58,839 nt of DNA from an uncultured Clostridium sp. (GCA_946409935.1 CAMJYG010000005.1:1-58839), one strand, 5' to 3'; positions 17,751 to 28,418 are shown, counted from the stretch's first letter. Program-made: numbers and translations. The notes: generated by a model not told the origin, from the sequence alone.

Positions 17751-19437
17751 AAATGCTTCTTTCATAAATTACAAAATACTTATCCTTATACAATTCCTTA
17801 TAACCAGGATAATTAGTTTTAGATATAATCATATTCATCTTCGAATTTTCATAAGTAATTATATGTGTTATTCCATATTTATCAAAGATATCTTCATAAA
17901 ATTTAGCAATACCAGACGTTTCTATAAAATCCATAAAGATGTCATCTTCTTTTTTGCTAAATTCTGGTGCATATAAATCCGCTCTAGAATCTATAAATAC
18001 TGGTATACCTCTAAAAAGCATATAACTCCCATAATTATACTCATTATAAAATTTAGCTTTTCCCAAATCTATATTTTCTAGTATATAATCACAAGCTTTT
18101 ACAGGATATGTTGATTCAGATATAAATTTGTCATTAAATTTATCTTTTGCAAAGTAAAAACTTAAACTTAACACAATTATTACTGTTAATGTTACAGGTA
18201 TAAATTTACTAACTAATTTATCAACAAGATTTTCAAATCCTTTATTCTCATATATTAAAATAACTTCCATTATTAATCTATTTAAAATCACTGAGCATAT
18301 AATTGCAAACATGCTTATTTGTCTTCTTGAACTTAAGGCTAAGAAAATTAAACCTCCAAGCATAAACAAATCGCATAATTTTATTTTTGCTTTTGTAAAA
18401 GTTAGAACTGATAAGAAGACAATAATGGTACACATCATATCTGTTTCTTGTGTTAATGTCATTGGTAAATGCTCATTTATGTTTTGTGTAGTATTCCCTT
18501 GCATTGTTTTTACTAGATATGTGTATGGTGTATCTCCTAATGGTGTTAATAAACCAGTAAGTGCACATATTATCACTATTAAAATTAACCACTTCACATT
18601 TTCATTTTTTTCTAACTTTATTTTATATGGATTTTTTAACTGTGTTGACCTTCTTATTTTTATTTTGTCATTTTTATTTTCAATTTCTGAAATATTGTGT
18701 TTTATTTTCTCAATTTTATCTATATTCAAATCTTGTTTCTTTTCTAATTTTTTAAGCTTCAAATTTAGACTTTTTAATTTTAGTTTTCTATATAAAACGA
18801 TTTCTGAAAGTGTAAAAATAGCATACTCCGCAATATATGGTAAATATAATATAAAATAAAATGGAAATACTGCAACATGTAAATTAGCTATTAATACAGG
18901 AATAACTATTAAACCTAAAACATATCTTTTTTTCTTTTTTTCTAGAAAACTTTCTATACAATATATTGTAAAAATAAATAATATAAATGTAACTAGTTGT
19001 GCCCTTGCTGCAATATATCCTCTTATTAAATACATTGTACCTATAGTTATTATAAATGAAACCAATTGATTTTTTGCCAATTTTGTATTAACCAAATATA
19101 TCGAAATCCCAAGTATTGCGGCTAATACGCAAGTTGAAATATATATTCCTGTCATTCCAAATATAGAATAAATATAGTAAATTAATAAATCATATCCCCA
19201 ATGAGGATATGTATAGTCCAGATTCGTATGCCATGAAAATGGATCTTTCATATCTACTCCATATTTATCTATGTGTTCTCCTATTTTTATAGTGTAATAA
19301 GTATCATTTTGCAATGTTACTGGTGTTAATGATATACAAAAGATTGCAATCAACACAATTGCCAATATTGTAAATTTTGTTTTATTGCTTATATTTAATA
19401 TACCATTTCGTTTTTTATTATTTTCTTCCTCTAACAT
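17749..19437 (-). CDS. Polytopic membrane protein, GT-C glycosyltransferase-like
   Basis: A 562-residue protein with about ten hydrophobic helices. The first extracytoplasmic loop has DPFSWHTNLDYTYPHWGYDLL, the acidic/aromatic arrangement seen in GT-C-fold transferases (mannosyl- or arabinosyltransferase-like, using polyprenyl-phosphate sugars). A charged coiled-coil-like insertion (about 235-290) interrupts the membrane part, and a soluble C-terminal region contains NEYNYGSYMLFRGIPVFIDSR. Function is inferred from architecture only. The ribosome-binding site AAGGAA is rather far from ATG. Flanked by a family D element downstream. Confidence 0.6.
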   Translation of the reverse strand: MLEEENNKKRNGILNISNKTKFTILAIVLIAIFCISLTPVTLQNDTYYTIKIGEHIDKYGVDMKDPFSWHTNLDYTYPHWGYDLLIYYIYSIFGMTGIYISTCVLAAILGISIYLVNTKLAKNQLVSFIITIGTMYLIRGYIAARAQLVTFILFIFTIYCIESFLEKKKKRYVLGLIVIPVLIANLHVAVFPFYFILYLPYIAEYAIFTLSEIVLYRKLKLKSLNLKLKKLEKKQDLNIDKIEKIKHNISEIENKNDKIKIRRSTQLKNPYKIKLEKNENVKWLILIVIICALTGLLTPLGDTPYTYLVKTMQGNTTQNINEHLPMTLTQETDMMCTIIVFLSVLTFTKAKIKLCDLFMLGGLIFLALSSRRQISMFAIICSVILNRLIMEVILIYENKGFENLVDKLVSKFIPVTLTVIIVLSLSFYFAKDKFNDKFISESTYPVKACDYILENIDLGKAKFYNEYNYGSYMLFRGIPVFIDSRADLYAPEFSKKEDDIFMDFIETSGIAKFYEDIFDKYGITHIITYENSKMNMIISKTNYPGYKELYKDKYFVIYERSI

Positions 19438-19482
19438 ATGCTTCTATCATTCCTTTATAATTTTGTTTTTATATTATATCAA

Positions 19483-19518
19483 AAAAAGTTTCAAAAGACT
19501 AGTCTTTTGAAACTTTTT
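19483..19518. terminator. Intrinsic terminator after the SSB-like gene
   Basis: A perfect 18-bp palindrome (AAAAAGTTTCAAAAGACT and its complement) with T-runs on both strands, so it can act in both directions. Just beyond it, 19531-19544 holds a solo end of a family A element. Confidence 0.85.
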
Positions 19519-19561
19519 AATTTTAAACGGCTACAATTTACAGCTTTTTAAGATTATAACT

Positions 19562-20263
19562 CTAAACAGCTTCTTGATTTTCTGTTTCTACTTCATTTTC
19601 ATCTTGTTTTTCTTCTATTACTTCCAAGCTTCCAATTGATACTTCATAAGCTATTCTGTTTTCAACTGTTCCATCTTCATGTTTTTTCTCATAAGTTCTA
19701 GATTGAACTCTACCTACTACTTTTACTTGAGCTCCTACTTCAAGATTTTGACAAAATCTTGCGTTTCTTCCCCAAGCAATACATGGAATATAATCTGATT
19801 TATTATAAGCTCTATTAACTGCAAGTAATATATCTGATATTTCTCTTCCAAATGGTGTTTGTCTATAAATAGGTTTTTTACAAATATAACCAACTAAAAC
19901 AACTTCATTTGTTATAATATCTTTTCTAACGATTTCGTTTTCTTCGTCTTCTTCGCTTTCTTCTACTTCCATTAAGTCTTTAGCAAATACTGTAAGTATT
20001 AACCTATTTCTTTCATTTTCATAGCTGTTATAAGATCTAAATTGACCTTTAACTAATAACTTTCTACCTTCTTGTAATGTATCTTCTTTTATTAATCTTT
20101 CAGATACAGTAATTGGTATAATGTCATTATTCCCACTTAAACGTGGTATTGATAAATTAAAAATATAGAATCTTTCACCATATATTTCATGGCTAAACTC
20201 CTTTTCTCCTGTAACTTTTCCAACTAATGTTAAATAGTTGTTTTCTAAATAATTTGTATCCAA
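19562..20263 (-). CDS. Single-stranded DNA-binding-protein-like protein with two OB folds
   Basis: A 233-residue protein with two consecutive OB-fold regions (about 8-100 and 122-215); the second has the SSB signature IPCIAWGRNARFCQNLEVGAQVKVVGRVQSRTY. An acidic linker (EESEEDEENE) separates them and the tail is Glu-rich, without the classical DDDIPF tip. It may bind ssDNA as a divergent or accessory SSB. The start is TTG, eight bases after GGGAGG. It stands alone with its own terminator. Confidence 0.75.
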   Translation of the reverse strand: MDTNYLENNYLTLVGKVTGEKEFSHEIYGERFYIFNLSIPRLSGNNDIIPITVSERLIKEDTLQEGRKLLVKGQFRSYNSYENERNRLILTVFAKDLMEVEESEEDEENEIVRKDIITNEVVLVGYICKKPIYRQTPFGREISDILLAVNRAYNKSDYIPCIAWGRNARFCQNLEVGAQVKVVGRVQSRTYEKKHEDGTVENRIAYEVSIGSLEVIEEKQDENEVETENQEAV

Positions 20264-20476
20264 TTTCTTTTCCTCCCTATTTTTTCTTTTTTATCGGTAT
20301 GTAAAACTCTTTTATAATTTTACATTAGTTATCTATTTTTATATTATTTAGATAACTCTATAGTATATTTTTCCTTACGCACATACAACTTATAGTTACC
20401 ATTATACACCATTTTTATGGTTTTGTCTACATAAAAAGTTAAATTTGTTCAAAAAAGTTAAAATTTGGTTAATTTT

Positions 20477-20977
20477 TCAAACATTTACTTTGGAGCATAT
20501 ACTAGAAAAAGCATAAATAATTAGCATTTCGTATACTCTCAATCTATTTTCAGGATTGATTTCTACTCTTCTTTCTTCTATTTCAAGCATTTTACTATAT
20601 TTATTTTCAAAAGACTTTTGTCTATAAATTAGGATATCTGTATCACTTATACTTGAAATTGTAATATTAGCTTCTCTATTTAGCCCAAATGTAATTATTA
20701 AATTTGAAGAGCTTTTTAAACATTTATAATCCTTATTTAAATCTGAATTTATAATTATATATTTAGATTCTTTACAAATTTTTTGCAGACTTAATTTATA
20801 ATTATCAAATTTTTCGATTTTCTCATCTATTATTATAATTTCAAATTTTATATTTTTTATATTTGCAATACTCTTTAAACTTATATGAATTAAACTAATA
20901 TTATTATCAAATTTTATTAATTCATTTTTTATACTGTCAAAATTTTTCTTATTTGAAATAACTCCTATAAATGACAT
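20477..20977 (-). CDS. Conserved-looking hypothetical protein
   Basis: About 166 residues from ATG 20977, chosen because AAGGGGA sits just upstream; an ATG six codons earlier has no ribosome-binding site. Predicted mixed alpha/beta with no signal peptide or membrane helix. The segment NLIITFGLNREANITISSI is vaguely reminiscent of Mur-ligase-associated proteins, but I cannot assign a family. The gene sits between the SSB-like and PdaB-like genes. Function unknown. Confidence 0.55.
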   Translation of the reverse strand: MSFIGVISNKKNFDSIKNELIKFDNNISLIHISLKSIANIKNIKFEIIIIDEKIEKFDNYKLSLQKICKESKYIIINSDLNKDYKCLKSSSNLIITFGLNREANITISSISDTDILIYRQKSFENKYSKMLEIEERRVEINPENRLRVYEMLIIYAFSSICSKVNV

Positions 20978-21068
20978 TATATATCCCCTTAACATTTGAT
21001 ATTTTTATTCTTTCCACTTTTGGAAATTTTATACTATTTTTACAAAAATATTTAAACTTTATTCCTTT

Positions 21069-21093
21069 CGAAATTTGCCAATTATTTTTCAAA
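21069..21093. repeat. Solo right end of a family D element
   Basis: The sequence ending GCCAATTATTTTTCAAA matches the right arm of the family D elements. The rest of the element is missing. It lies just after the PdaB-like gene. Confidence 0.6.
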
Positions 21094-21101
21094 CCAAACT
21101 T

Positions 21102-21884
21102 CTAAGGCTTACTTGTGGCAGGTATTTGAGTTCCACTTGAATTAATAGAATAGTTGTCTTTATAAATTAAATCTGATATAGTAACAATTTCTAATCCTTT
21201 TTGTTTTATATTTTTAATTAACATATCTAGACTATTTGCGGTATTTTTAGTTCCATTATGACTTAAAATAATATCACCTTCTTTTAGTTTATCTTTAATT
21301 CTATTCCACATTTCATCACCTGTAAGTCCGTTATAATCTAATGTATCTAGATTCCATTGTATTGTGTAATACCCCTTATCTGTTGCTGCTTGTATTACTG
21401 TGTCATTATATTCTCCATACGGAGCTCTATAAATTTTAGTTCTCTTTCCTGTTATTTTTTTAATTTTATCATTGCTTTTTTCTATTTCTTCTATATTTTT
21501 TTCATAGGATAAATTATTTACATGTGGATGAGTATTACTGTGAGATGCTATTTCATGGCCTGCATCACTTATTTTTCTTGCCGCTTCCGGAAATTTATCA
21601 ATCCAATCTCCAACCATAAAAAATGTTATTTTTGTATTATTATCACTTAAGATTTTCAATATATCATCTATATCATCATCATTCCAAGCACAATTCATTG
21701 TAAATGCAACTTTTTTTTCTTCTGTTTGTACATTATATATTGGCAATAATTTTTGAACTTTTGCAGATGTTTGCACGGCATTTTCATTTAAATTAATTGT
21801 ATTTGCTACACAAAATAATACAACTACTGTTACAACAGATACAAGGTATGCATATATTTTCTCTTTATTAAAGACTAGAAACAT
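21102..21884 (-). CDS. Polysaccharide deacetylase, PdaB-like
   Basis: A 260-residue protein with an N-terminal membrane anchor (about 10-28) and a NodB-type domain (about 58-245): metal-binding HSNTHPH, RAPYGEYND, and DIILSHNG. The first motif reads TMNCAWNDDD where sporulation deacetylases usually have an SFDxAWG-type sequence, so the catalytic-base Asp appears to be Asn; activity may be altered. PdaB-type enzymes act on spore or cell-wall peptidoglycan. AAAGGAATGG precedes ATG. Its leader includes a family D element and the GTGCCTTA box. Confidence 0.85.
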   Translation of the reverse strand: MFLVFNKEKIYAYLVSVVTVVVLFCVANTINLNENAVQTSAKVQKLLPIYNVQTEEKKVAFTMNCAWNDDDIDDILKILSDNNTKITFFMVGDWIDKFPEAARKISDAGHEIASHSNTHPHVNNLSYEKNIEEIEKSNDKIKKITGKRTKIYRAPYGEYNDTVIQAATDKGYYTIQWNLDTLDYNGLTGDEMWNRIKDKLKEGDIILSHNGTKNTANSLDMLIKNIKQKGLEIVTISDLIYKDNYSINSSGTQIPATSKP

Positions 21885-21922
21885 TAACTATTCCATTCCT
21901 TTCTTATTCTAAGGCACACATA

Positions 21923-22050
21923 AAATTTGAAAAAGAATTGGATAAATTTCTAGGCAAACAAGCAAGAAAGCTTGAGGCGTACTTTTTGTACGTTGATAGC
22001 TTTCGCAGCGCAGTTGCCACTCCGAAATTTGCCAATTATTTTTCAAATTT
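21923..22050. repeat. Family D hairpin element, copy 2
   Basis: 128 bp nearly identical to 17626-17750, with the same outer arms and inner GGCGTAC hairpin. Lies between the PEP-synthase-like and PdaB-like genes. Confidence 0.85.
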
Positions 22051-22065
22051 AAAACCTCCAAATTA

Positions 22066-22097
22066 AAGCTATTAAATATATATGCTCTAATTTGGAG
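22066..22097 (-). terminator. Terminator after the PEP-synthase-like gene
   Basis: CTCCAAATTA pairs with TAATTTGGAG, just downstream of the operon's last gene. Confidence 0.6.
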
Positions 22098-22104
22098 ATT
22101 ATTC

Positions 22105-24640
22105 TTATAGTTTTTTTATTACACCTGTTGTTCCATCTAATTCTACCATTTCACCAGTTTTTAAATTATCTAATAAACCTGTTACACCAACAACTGCCGG
22201 TATTCCTAATTCTCTTGAAACTATTGCTGAATGTGAAAGCAAACTTCCTCTTTCAACTAAAATCCCAGTAGCTGCGGGAAATAACATTATCCATCCTGGG
22301 TCTGTATACTCTGCGACTAAAATCTCTCCTTGTTCTAGTTTTGCATTTGTTGGATTTTTTATAATTCTTACTTTTCCTACAACTTTACCGTGGTGATGCT
22401 CCTATTCCTTTTAGTTCCATTTTAGCATCTTTTGTTTCTGTAATATTATTTTTATTCTTATTTTTAAAATCGTTTCCTATATTTACTGCTCCATATGTAT
22501 AGAATCTTTCATCAGGATTTTCATTTTTATATTTTTCATATTGTTCTTTTCTAATTTGAATTAATTCTTTCAAATTATTTGTAGTCGATTTTCCATCTAT
22601 ATAAAAAAGTATTTCATCAACTTCTAAATAAAATATGTCTTTTTTATCTTCTATTACATTCATAGATGCTAATATCATACCTATTCTTAGGAAAATTTCT
22701 CTAACTCTTCCAAACAATCTAGTTCTTTGAAATCTAAGATTTTCCCTATTTCTTACTAGGTATCTTGCATGCTTTAATATATAGTTAAATTTAGCTCTTC
22801 CTATATAATTGACTCCAAATGCCTTTTTTACTTTTTGTTCTGCTATTTTTCTTGTTTTTTCTTCATCTATTTCTTCTACTTTATTATTCTTTATTCTTTT
22901 TGCAAATGTAGAAATAGAATGGTATAAGCTAATTGGATTATCTTTTAAATTTTCTGTTTCTAGCTTCAATTCTTCTAAACATCTGTCTGAAAATTTTTCT
23001 AAATATTGTTCTATTTTTTCATTAAATTCTGTATATTTAGGTAGATTCTTTTTTATATAATATACATCTTCATCTTCTAGTAATTCAAGCAATTCTTTAT
23101 TATCCTTTGCTATATATGCCATTTCTTTTATTCTTTTGGCAGGCTCACTACTAATAACACCACCATCGCTGCAAAGTAAATCATTATGTATTAAATTTTC
23201 TTCTTCTTTAAATATTTGCTTACACTTTTGTTTTAATTGTCCATAAAATATCATAGCTAAAAAATCATTTACCAGTGGCGCATCCCATTTATGTAAAAGC
23301 TTTCTTTCAAGCTCGTAATAATAATCATGAAGTTGATATAAATCCATTTCATTTATATTTTTATCTTCTAATGCATCATTTAATCTTTCATAAAATTTAT
23401 TTGTCATTTTTCTGATTTTAAAAAATCCTTTTGCTAGTCCTAAGCCTGTATTTAAATATCCTAGTTTATCTTTAAATGTAGCTTCTGGTACTGGAAACAA
23501 ATCATCTGGAATTGATTCTTTTACTCCCATCATTTGTTCCATAAATTTCTTATTGCTCCCTAATCCTGGAAACATAGAAAGTGCTCCATACCAACCATAC
23601 AAATTATAATATACTCTTCCATCTATTAATGCCAGCATATTCTTAAATATTTGTGCATTTGCCTCTATTTTCTCATTCTTTACATTAAAAATTTTACATA
23701 GTTCTATATAAACATTTTCGTAAACATTTCTAATAAAAGAAAATGTTAAAGGTGTAGTTATTCCTCCATAGCTTTCTATAATATTACTATTATCAAATAC
23801 ATTTATTTTTCCAGTTTTTTGTTCTTTACTTGCAAGTGTTGTTATTGGTCTTGATTGTAATAAATATAACTTTCCTTTCTCATAAGCCCATTCTATGTCT
23901 TGAAATCTATCAAAGTATTCTTGTGCTGTTTCTACTAGTTTCTTTACTTCTATTATCTCATTATCTTCCAATACTTGTTCTTTTTGTAATTTATCGTCTA
24001 CTTCTTCTTTTACTATTTTTCCATTTTCTAACTTATGATAATAATCTTTATTAACAATATTTTTGCTAATATTATTATGTAGAATTGTGTATGTATCTGA
24101 TGTTGCAATTCCATCTACTAGGCTACTTCCTAATCCAAACACTGCTGAAATAACAATTTCTTTAACGTCAGATGTTATAGGATTTGCACCAAATGCTACT
24201 CCCGCCTTTTCACTATTTACCATTTTTTGAATAATTACAGATGGCACTACAATTTCTCCAATATGATTTTCTTTTCTATAAGTTTCGATTCTATCTGAAA
24301 ATGCAGACATATAAACTTCATGAACTTTTTCTATTACATTTTCTTTTTCTATATATAGAAATGTATCAAACTGTCCAGCAAATGAATTGTCTTTAGAATC
24401 TTCATTTCTAGCAGACGATCTTACAGCAAAATATGTACTATCCGAGAAATTTTTTAGTGCTTCTTCTATTTCTTTTTCCGCTTCTTTTTTTATATTTTTA
24501 TTATTTATATCAAAACCTTGATAAGAAACTACAAACCACTCAGGAATATTATCTATTACTCTTCCCAATTTTGATAAGGCTGTAGCTTTTCCACCCATTA
24601 ATTCATATTCTTTACAATTCTGTTCTAATACATATTTCAT
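22105..24640 (-). CDS. PEP-synthase/pyruvate phosphate dikinase-like phosphotransferase, interrupted by a +1 frameshift
   Basis: The joined product is about 845 residues: N-terminal ATP-grasp (PPDK_N) with MGGKATALSKL, AVRSSARNEDSKDNSFAGQ and WAYEKGKLYLLQSRPIT, a long middle region, then the swivelling phospho-His domain with GSLLSHSAIVSRELGIPAVVG. Just before that domain, at the conserved GASPG, an extra C (plus-strand G at 22390) turns GGT into CGG-TAA and stops translation. Skipping one base restores frame, and both sides are well conserved. I start at ATG 24640 because AGAAAGGAATG precedes it. Last gene of the BtaA/UbiA operon; the family also includes drug and metabolite phosphotransferases. 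Confidence 0.78.
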
Positions 24641-24718
24641 ATTTAGTATCATTCCTTTCTGTTCTTTTTTTGCCAATACTGTCGACCTAATTTTAAAAGA
24701 AACTTGTTATTTTATCTC

Positions 24719-24908
24719 TAGCTCATTATAAATTAAAAAAATTGAAAAATGCGAATTGAAAGTGAGCAAGTTAGAAATTCTAATAAATTTTATGGAAAGC
24801 GTTCATTTTCGAAGAAAATGGAAGGGTGCCATAAAATTCATGTGAATTTCTTACGCAGTTCAGCTTGAACGAGCATTTTTGAAAATTTTTTTAATTTATA
24901 ATGAGCTA
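24719..24908. repeat. Family F element, copy 1
   Basis: Inverted ends TAGCTCATTATAAATT and AATTTATAATGAGCTA bound 190 bp with an inner hairpin (TAGAAATTCTAATAAATTTT against its imperfect complement). Closely related to 49074-49278. It separates ubiA from the PEP-synthase-like gene, and the tail of the same spacer (24945-24959) carries a solo family B end. Confidence 0.85.
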
Positions 24909-24960
24909 ATAGCAAATAATAATTAAAAATTAGGTTGACAGCATTGACTGAACTGTAACA

Positions 24961-25908
24961 CTATATTATTAAAAGCCCTAAACTCAAAAACGCAATAACT
25001 ATATACAAATTAGCCGATAGACCCACTAATTTAGCCGTTTTCTTAGTTTTCTTTTTAACAAACAATAGATTAATTATATTTACTAAAACGTATATTGCAA
25101 TAATTATACTAAAGTATTGTTTTCCTAATATAGCTGCTTGTATAAACGCCAATATTGTTTCTAATACACATAAAATTGAAATAGCTCCACCAATTCCGAA
25201 AACTGCTGTATATGTCTTTACACCTTTTTCTTCGTCCTTTTTACATCTTATTTTTCTTGCAATTTCTACAATCCATGAAACTATATATGTCATTACTAAA
25301 AAAGTCACTACATTTATAAAATCCGTACTATTTATTGGTAATGTATAACTTGCAAAATAAGATAAATACCAAGCTAATATTGGCATTAATAATTCATCTA
25401 GAGCAACTTCGACTAATATATGCTTGTCTAAAAAATTTTTTATAAAAAATCCTTTACTCATTACTGCAAAAAATATCCAAACTATTAGTAATGGAAATAT
25501 TGCTCTTGGTTCAAATATGTATGTAATCCCCAATTGTATTATTGCACATATAATAAATAATATTTTTAATTCATTTAATGTTATTAATCCTCTTGGCACA
25601 GGTCTATATGGTCTATATTTACAATCTTCTTCATAGTCTTTAAATTCATCTACAATACGAATCATTAAAAATTGTAAAAATGCAACTATAAACATTGGAA
25701 TTAACCTATAATAATCTATTATATATTGCTCAGTTCTTAAACCATAAAATGATCTTCTAAGTTTTTCTATTGGATTATTGTAATTTATATTTCCCCAATA
25801 ATTAGTTATACAAAATGTGGCAAATGCAATACAAAAAATATAAAGTGCAAAAGTTAATACCGGAAATCTCTCTTTTTGATATGTATACCACTTTTTTAAA
25901 AAATTCAT
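24961..25908 (-). CDS. UbiA-family prenyltransferase
   Basis: A 315-residue protein with about nine transmembrane helices. The two Asp-rich motifs for Mg-prenyl diphosphate are visible: RIVDEFKDYEED followed by RPYRPVPRGL, and RCKKDEEKGVKTY. UbiA enzymes move a polyprenyl group onto an aromatic or other acceptor in the membrane. The first motif is DExxD rather than NDxxD, as in a less-studied UbiA subset. AAAGGAATG precedes ATG; the upstream AMP-ligase gene is 46 bp away in the same operon. Substrate unknown. Confidence 0.88.
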   Translation of the reverse strand: MNFLKKWYTYQKERFPVLTFALYIFCIAFATFCITNYWGNINYNNPIEKLRRSFYGLRTEQYIIDYYRLIPMFIVAFLQFLMIRIVDEFKDYEEDCKYRPYRPVPRGLITLNELKILFIICAIIQLGITYIFEPRAIFPLLIVWIFFAVMSKGFFIKNFLDKHILVEVALDELLMPILAWYLSYFASYTLPINSTDFINVVTFLVMTYIVSWIVEIARKIRCKKDEEKGVKTYTAVFGIGGAISILCVLETILAFIQAAILGKQYFSIIIAIYVLVNIINLLFVKKKTKKTAKLVGLSANLYIVIAFLSLGLLII

Positions 25909-25954
25909 TTAAAATTTCATTCCTTTCTGATTTACAAATACTATAATTAAGTAA

Positions 25955-27451
25955 CTATCTATCCAATTTTAAATTTTTTCTCAATTCCTTATAATCTACC
26001 TTCGTACTATGCCTTTTATCAACAGGAATTTTTTTGACATATCTTATATCATCTATTTTGGCAAATTTTATTGCAGCTTTTATATTTTCTTCAGATATCT
26101 TTCCCTTTTGTTCTAATACTAAAATTATCTTGTTATCATCATTAAAAACTGCTGTCTTTCCTATATCAAATTTTGCATGTAGAGCAGCTTCTATATTAAA
26201 ATATGGCTCTTTTATTCTCCCTCTTAACCATAATCTGCCAAATTCATCTAAAAAACCTAAATCTCCTGTTCTGTGAAATACTTTACCTTCTACTGAAAAC
26301 TTATTCTCTTTATCTCCTACTCCATTAACATAGCCTTTTAACACATTTTTACCTGTAACTACAATTTCTCCTACATTATCTGTTTTAATATTATTAAATT
26401 CTTCTGAAGTTAATTTTCCTATATCCTTCAAGTTAGTTTTTATTATTTCACATTCTTCTACACCTACGATTTTTCCTGCTAAAATTCCATATCCATTTTC
26501 TATTTTTTCTATGTCTTGTTTGGTTACTTCTTCAACATTTAACTTTGCAATTGGCTCTGCTTCTGTTGAGCCATATAAAGTTACTATTTTACTATTTGGA
26601 AAAACTTTTTTTATTTTTTTTATTGTATCTATAAATACTGCTCCTCCACCAGTAAAAATTTTGTTTATTGATTCTAATATAATGTTTTTTTCTATACAAT
26701 AATCTGTAATTACATTAAGAAGTCCTGGAGCTGCCATTATTCTATTTGATTTATTTTTTATAATTTGACTAATTATTTTTTTAGGATTGGATTGTCCTAA
26801 ATTTGAAAATTTTGCATCTGCTATAACTGTTGTTATTCCAACATTTATATTAGATAAAGTAAATATAGGTATTGTTGATATTTCTGTATCTTCACTTTCA
26901 TAATCTAGATTTTTCTCTAAAATCTCACCTTGTATTTTTAAAAAATCATGTGTTCTTTCAGCAATTTTAGGTTTGCCTGTTGTTCCACTTGTATATGTTA
27001 AAATACCTGGAAAATCCTTATCAACTTCTTGTATTTCTAATTTCTCATTATAGTTTAATTTATTTATAATACTTACATTCACCTTTTTTAATTTTTTGAG
27101 ATTTTTATTTATATTTGAATATAAAATATATTTACTTATTCCAATTATTGCACCAATTTCATCAAACTCATTTTTCTTCACGCCATTTTTTATAAAGCCT
27201 GCATCCATAAAGCTTGGAATAGCTCCAATTGACCAAATTGCTAAAAGCGTAACATAGAAATTTATTGACATTGGAACCAATATTAAAACTTTTTGACCTT
27301 TTTTTATGCCAATACTTTCCAGATATTTCTTAAAATTTGATACCATATTATATAAATTTGCATAATTTACTTGTGTTTCATTTTGTATTAAACATATTTT
27401 ATCTGGTTTACTTTCATAGTTTTTTATTAGTTTGAATGCTAAGTTATTCAT
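25955..27451 (-). CDS. OleC-like AMP-dependent ligase
   Basis: A 498-residue ANL-superfamily adenylating enzyme: P-loop-like LTYTSGTTGKPKIAERTH, core LYGSTEAEPIA, and RTGDLGFLDEFGRLWLRGR with the C-terminal hinge. The stretch TIPIFTLSNINVGITTVIAD and APGLLN match the OleC/fatty-acyl ligase pattern more than standard acyl-CoA synthetases. The last catalytic lysine is plausibly in DKRHSTKVDYKEL. It should activate a carboxylic acid, perhaps a fatty or beta-hydroxy acid, for its membrane-enzyme partners. AAAGGAG precedes ATG; 40 bp from the GNAT gene. Confidence 0.82.
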   Translation of the reverse strand: MNNLAFKLIKNYESKPDKICLIQNETQVNYANLYNMVSNFKKYLESIGIKKGQKVLILVPMSINFYVTLLAIWSIGAIPSFMDAGFIKNGVKKNEFDEIGAIIGISKYILYSNINKNLKKLKKVNVSIINKLNYNEKLEIQEVDKDFPGILTYTSGTTGKPKIAERTHDFLKIQGEILEKNLDYESEDTEISTIPIFTLSNINVGITTVIADAKFSNLGQSNPKKIISQIIKNKSNRIMAAPGLLNVITDYCIEKNIILESINKIFTGGGAVFIDTIKKIKKVFPNSKIVTLYGSTEAEPIAKLNVEEVTKQDIEKIENGYGILAGKIVGVEECEIIKTNLKDIGKLTSEEFNNIKTDNVGEIVVTGKNVLKGYVNGVGDKENKFSVEGKVFHRTGDLGFLDEFGRLWLRGRIKEPYFNIEAALHAKFDIGKTAVFNDDNKIILVLEQKGKISEENIKAAIKFAKIDDIRYVKKIPVDKRHSTKVDYKELRKNLKLDR

Positions 27452-27491
27452 ATTATATATTATCTCCTTTTTTGCTTTATTTCGCTAAGAT

Positions 27492-28418
27492 TTATACAAT
27501 TATTTCTTTGCCATATAAAGCATACTCTCTAATCACTTCTGTCCTATTTCTTTTTGCCATTTTTTGAGAAGTATTATTACTATACATAAATGCAAATATC
27601 CATTTTTCATATTCTTTCTTTTTGGCTATTTGAGAAATTTTTCTTAGCATAACATTTCCTATAGCTAGTTTTTCATATTCCGGAATAACTGCAATAGTCT
27701 TTACTATAATTGTATTAATTTTTCCAGTGCTTTTTAGTTCATTAAAATCTGGCATGCTAAATACAAAGCCTATTTCTTTATTACCTTTTTCAGCAATTAA
27801 AATTAAATCTTCATCAATCATTTGTATATATTGCTCATATTGTTTTAAGAATTCCTCTTCTTTAATATCAGTATAAAGTGGATTTCTGTAGAAACTCTTT
27901 ATTGATATGTTATATATCTTTTTTAAATCTTCCATGTAATTTGCTTTATTAAATTTTCTTATTTTTATATTTTCACTTTTTATTTTTTCTTCTATAATAT
28001 CTAGGCTTTCTGAGGTATACGCATCTTTTATTAATCCTTTCGTTGATGTATATGTATATAATTCTTTAAATCCTGCTTTTATAAATAAATCATTATGTTC
28101 AATTGGATTTACATTTTCTAGTAAAAACATATCATCTCCTCTTGAAAATTTTAGTATTCTATACTTTTTCCATGTATTTTCATTCATAGGAGCTACTATT
28201 GTTTTTACATTTTTACTTTTTAAAATTTCTTCACATTTATTTAGAACTTTAATTCCTGCTTCTTCTATTTCATATTCAAATTCTCCTATTGCTCCGATAT
28301 TTTTTCCATCTATTTTAGGAGTATTCTTCCAGAAGCATGTAGCATTTGCTAGATTTTTTTCATTTTCTTTAATTATTACTTTTACACTTTTTTCATTTTC
28401 TATTATTTCAAATTCCAT
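27492..28418 (-). CDS. GNAT-type acyltransferase
   Basis: A 308-residue protein that looks like two GNAT-type halves; the second (about 150-300) has the cofactor-site-like stretch TIIVKTIAVIPEYEKLAIGNVMLRKISQ. The substrate is unknown; position in the operon suggests acylation of an intermediate. The leader is odd: GGAGGAACGCG sits over 30 bases upstream and a short hairpin (GTTGGAATAGAAAGCCAAC) lies between it and ATG, leaving only a weak local ribosome-binding site. Confidence 0.7.
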   Translation of the reverse strand: MEFEIIENEKSVKVIIKENEKNLANATCFWKNTPKIDGKNIGAIGEFEYEIEEAGIKVLNKCEEILKSKNVKTIVAPMNENTWKKYRILKFSRGDDMFLLENVNPIEHNDLFIKAGFKELYTYTSTKGLIKDAYTSESLDIIEEKIKSENIKIRKFNKANYMEDLKKIYNISIKSFYRNPLYTDIKEEEFLKQYEQYIQMIDEDLILIAEKGNKEIGFVFSMPDFNELKSTGKINTIIVKTIAVIPEYEKLAIGNVMLRKISQIAKKKEYEKWIFAFMYSNNTSQKMAKRNRTEVIREYALYGKEIIV

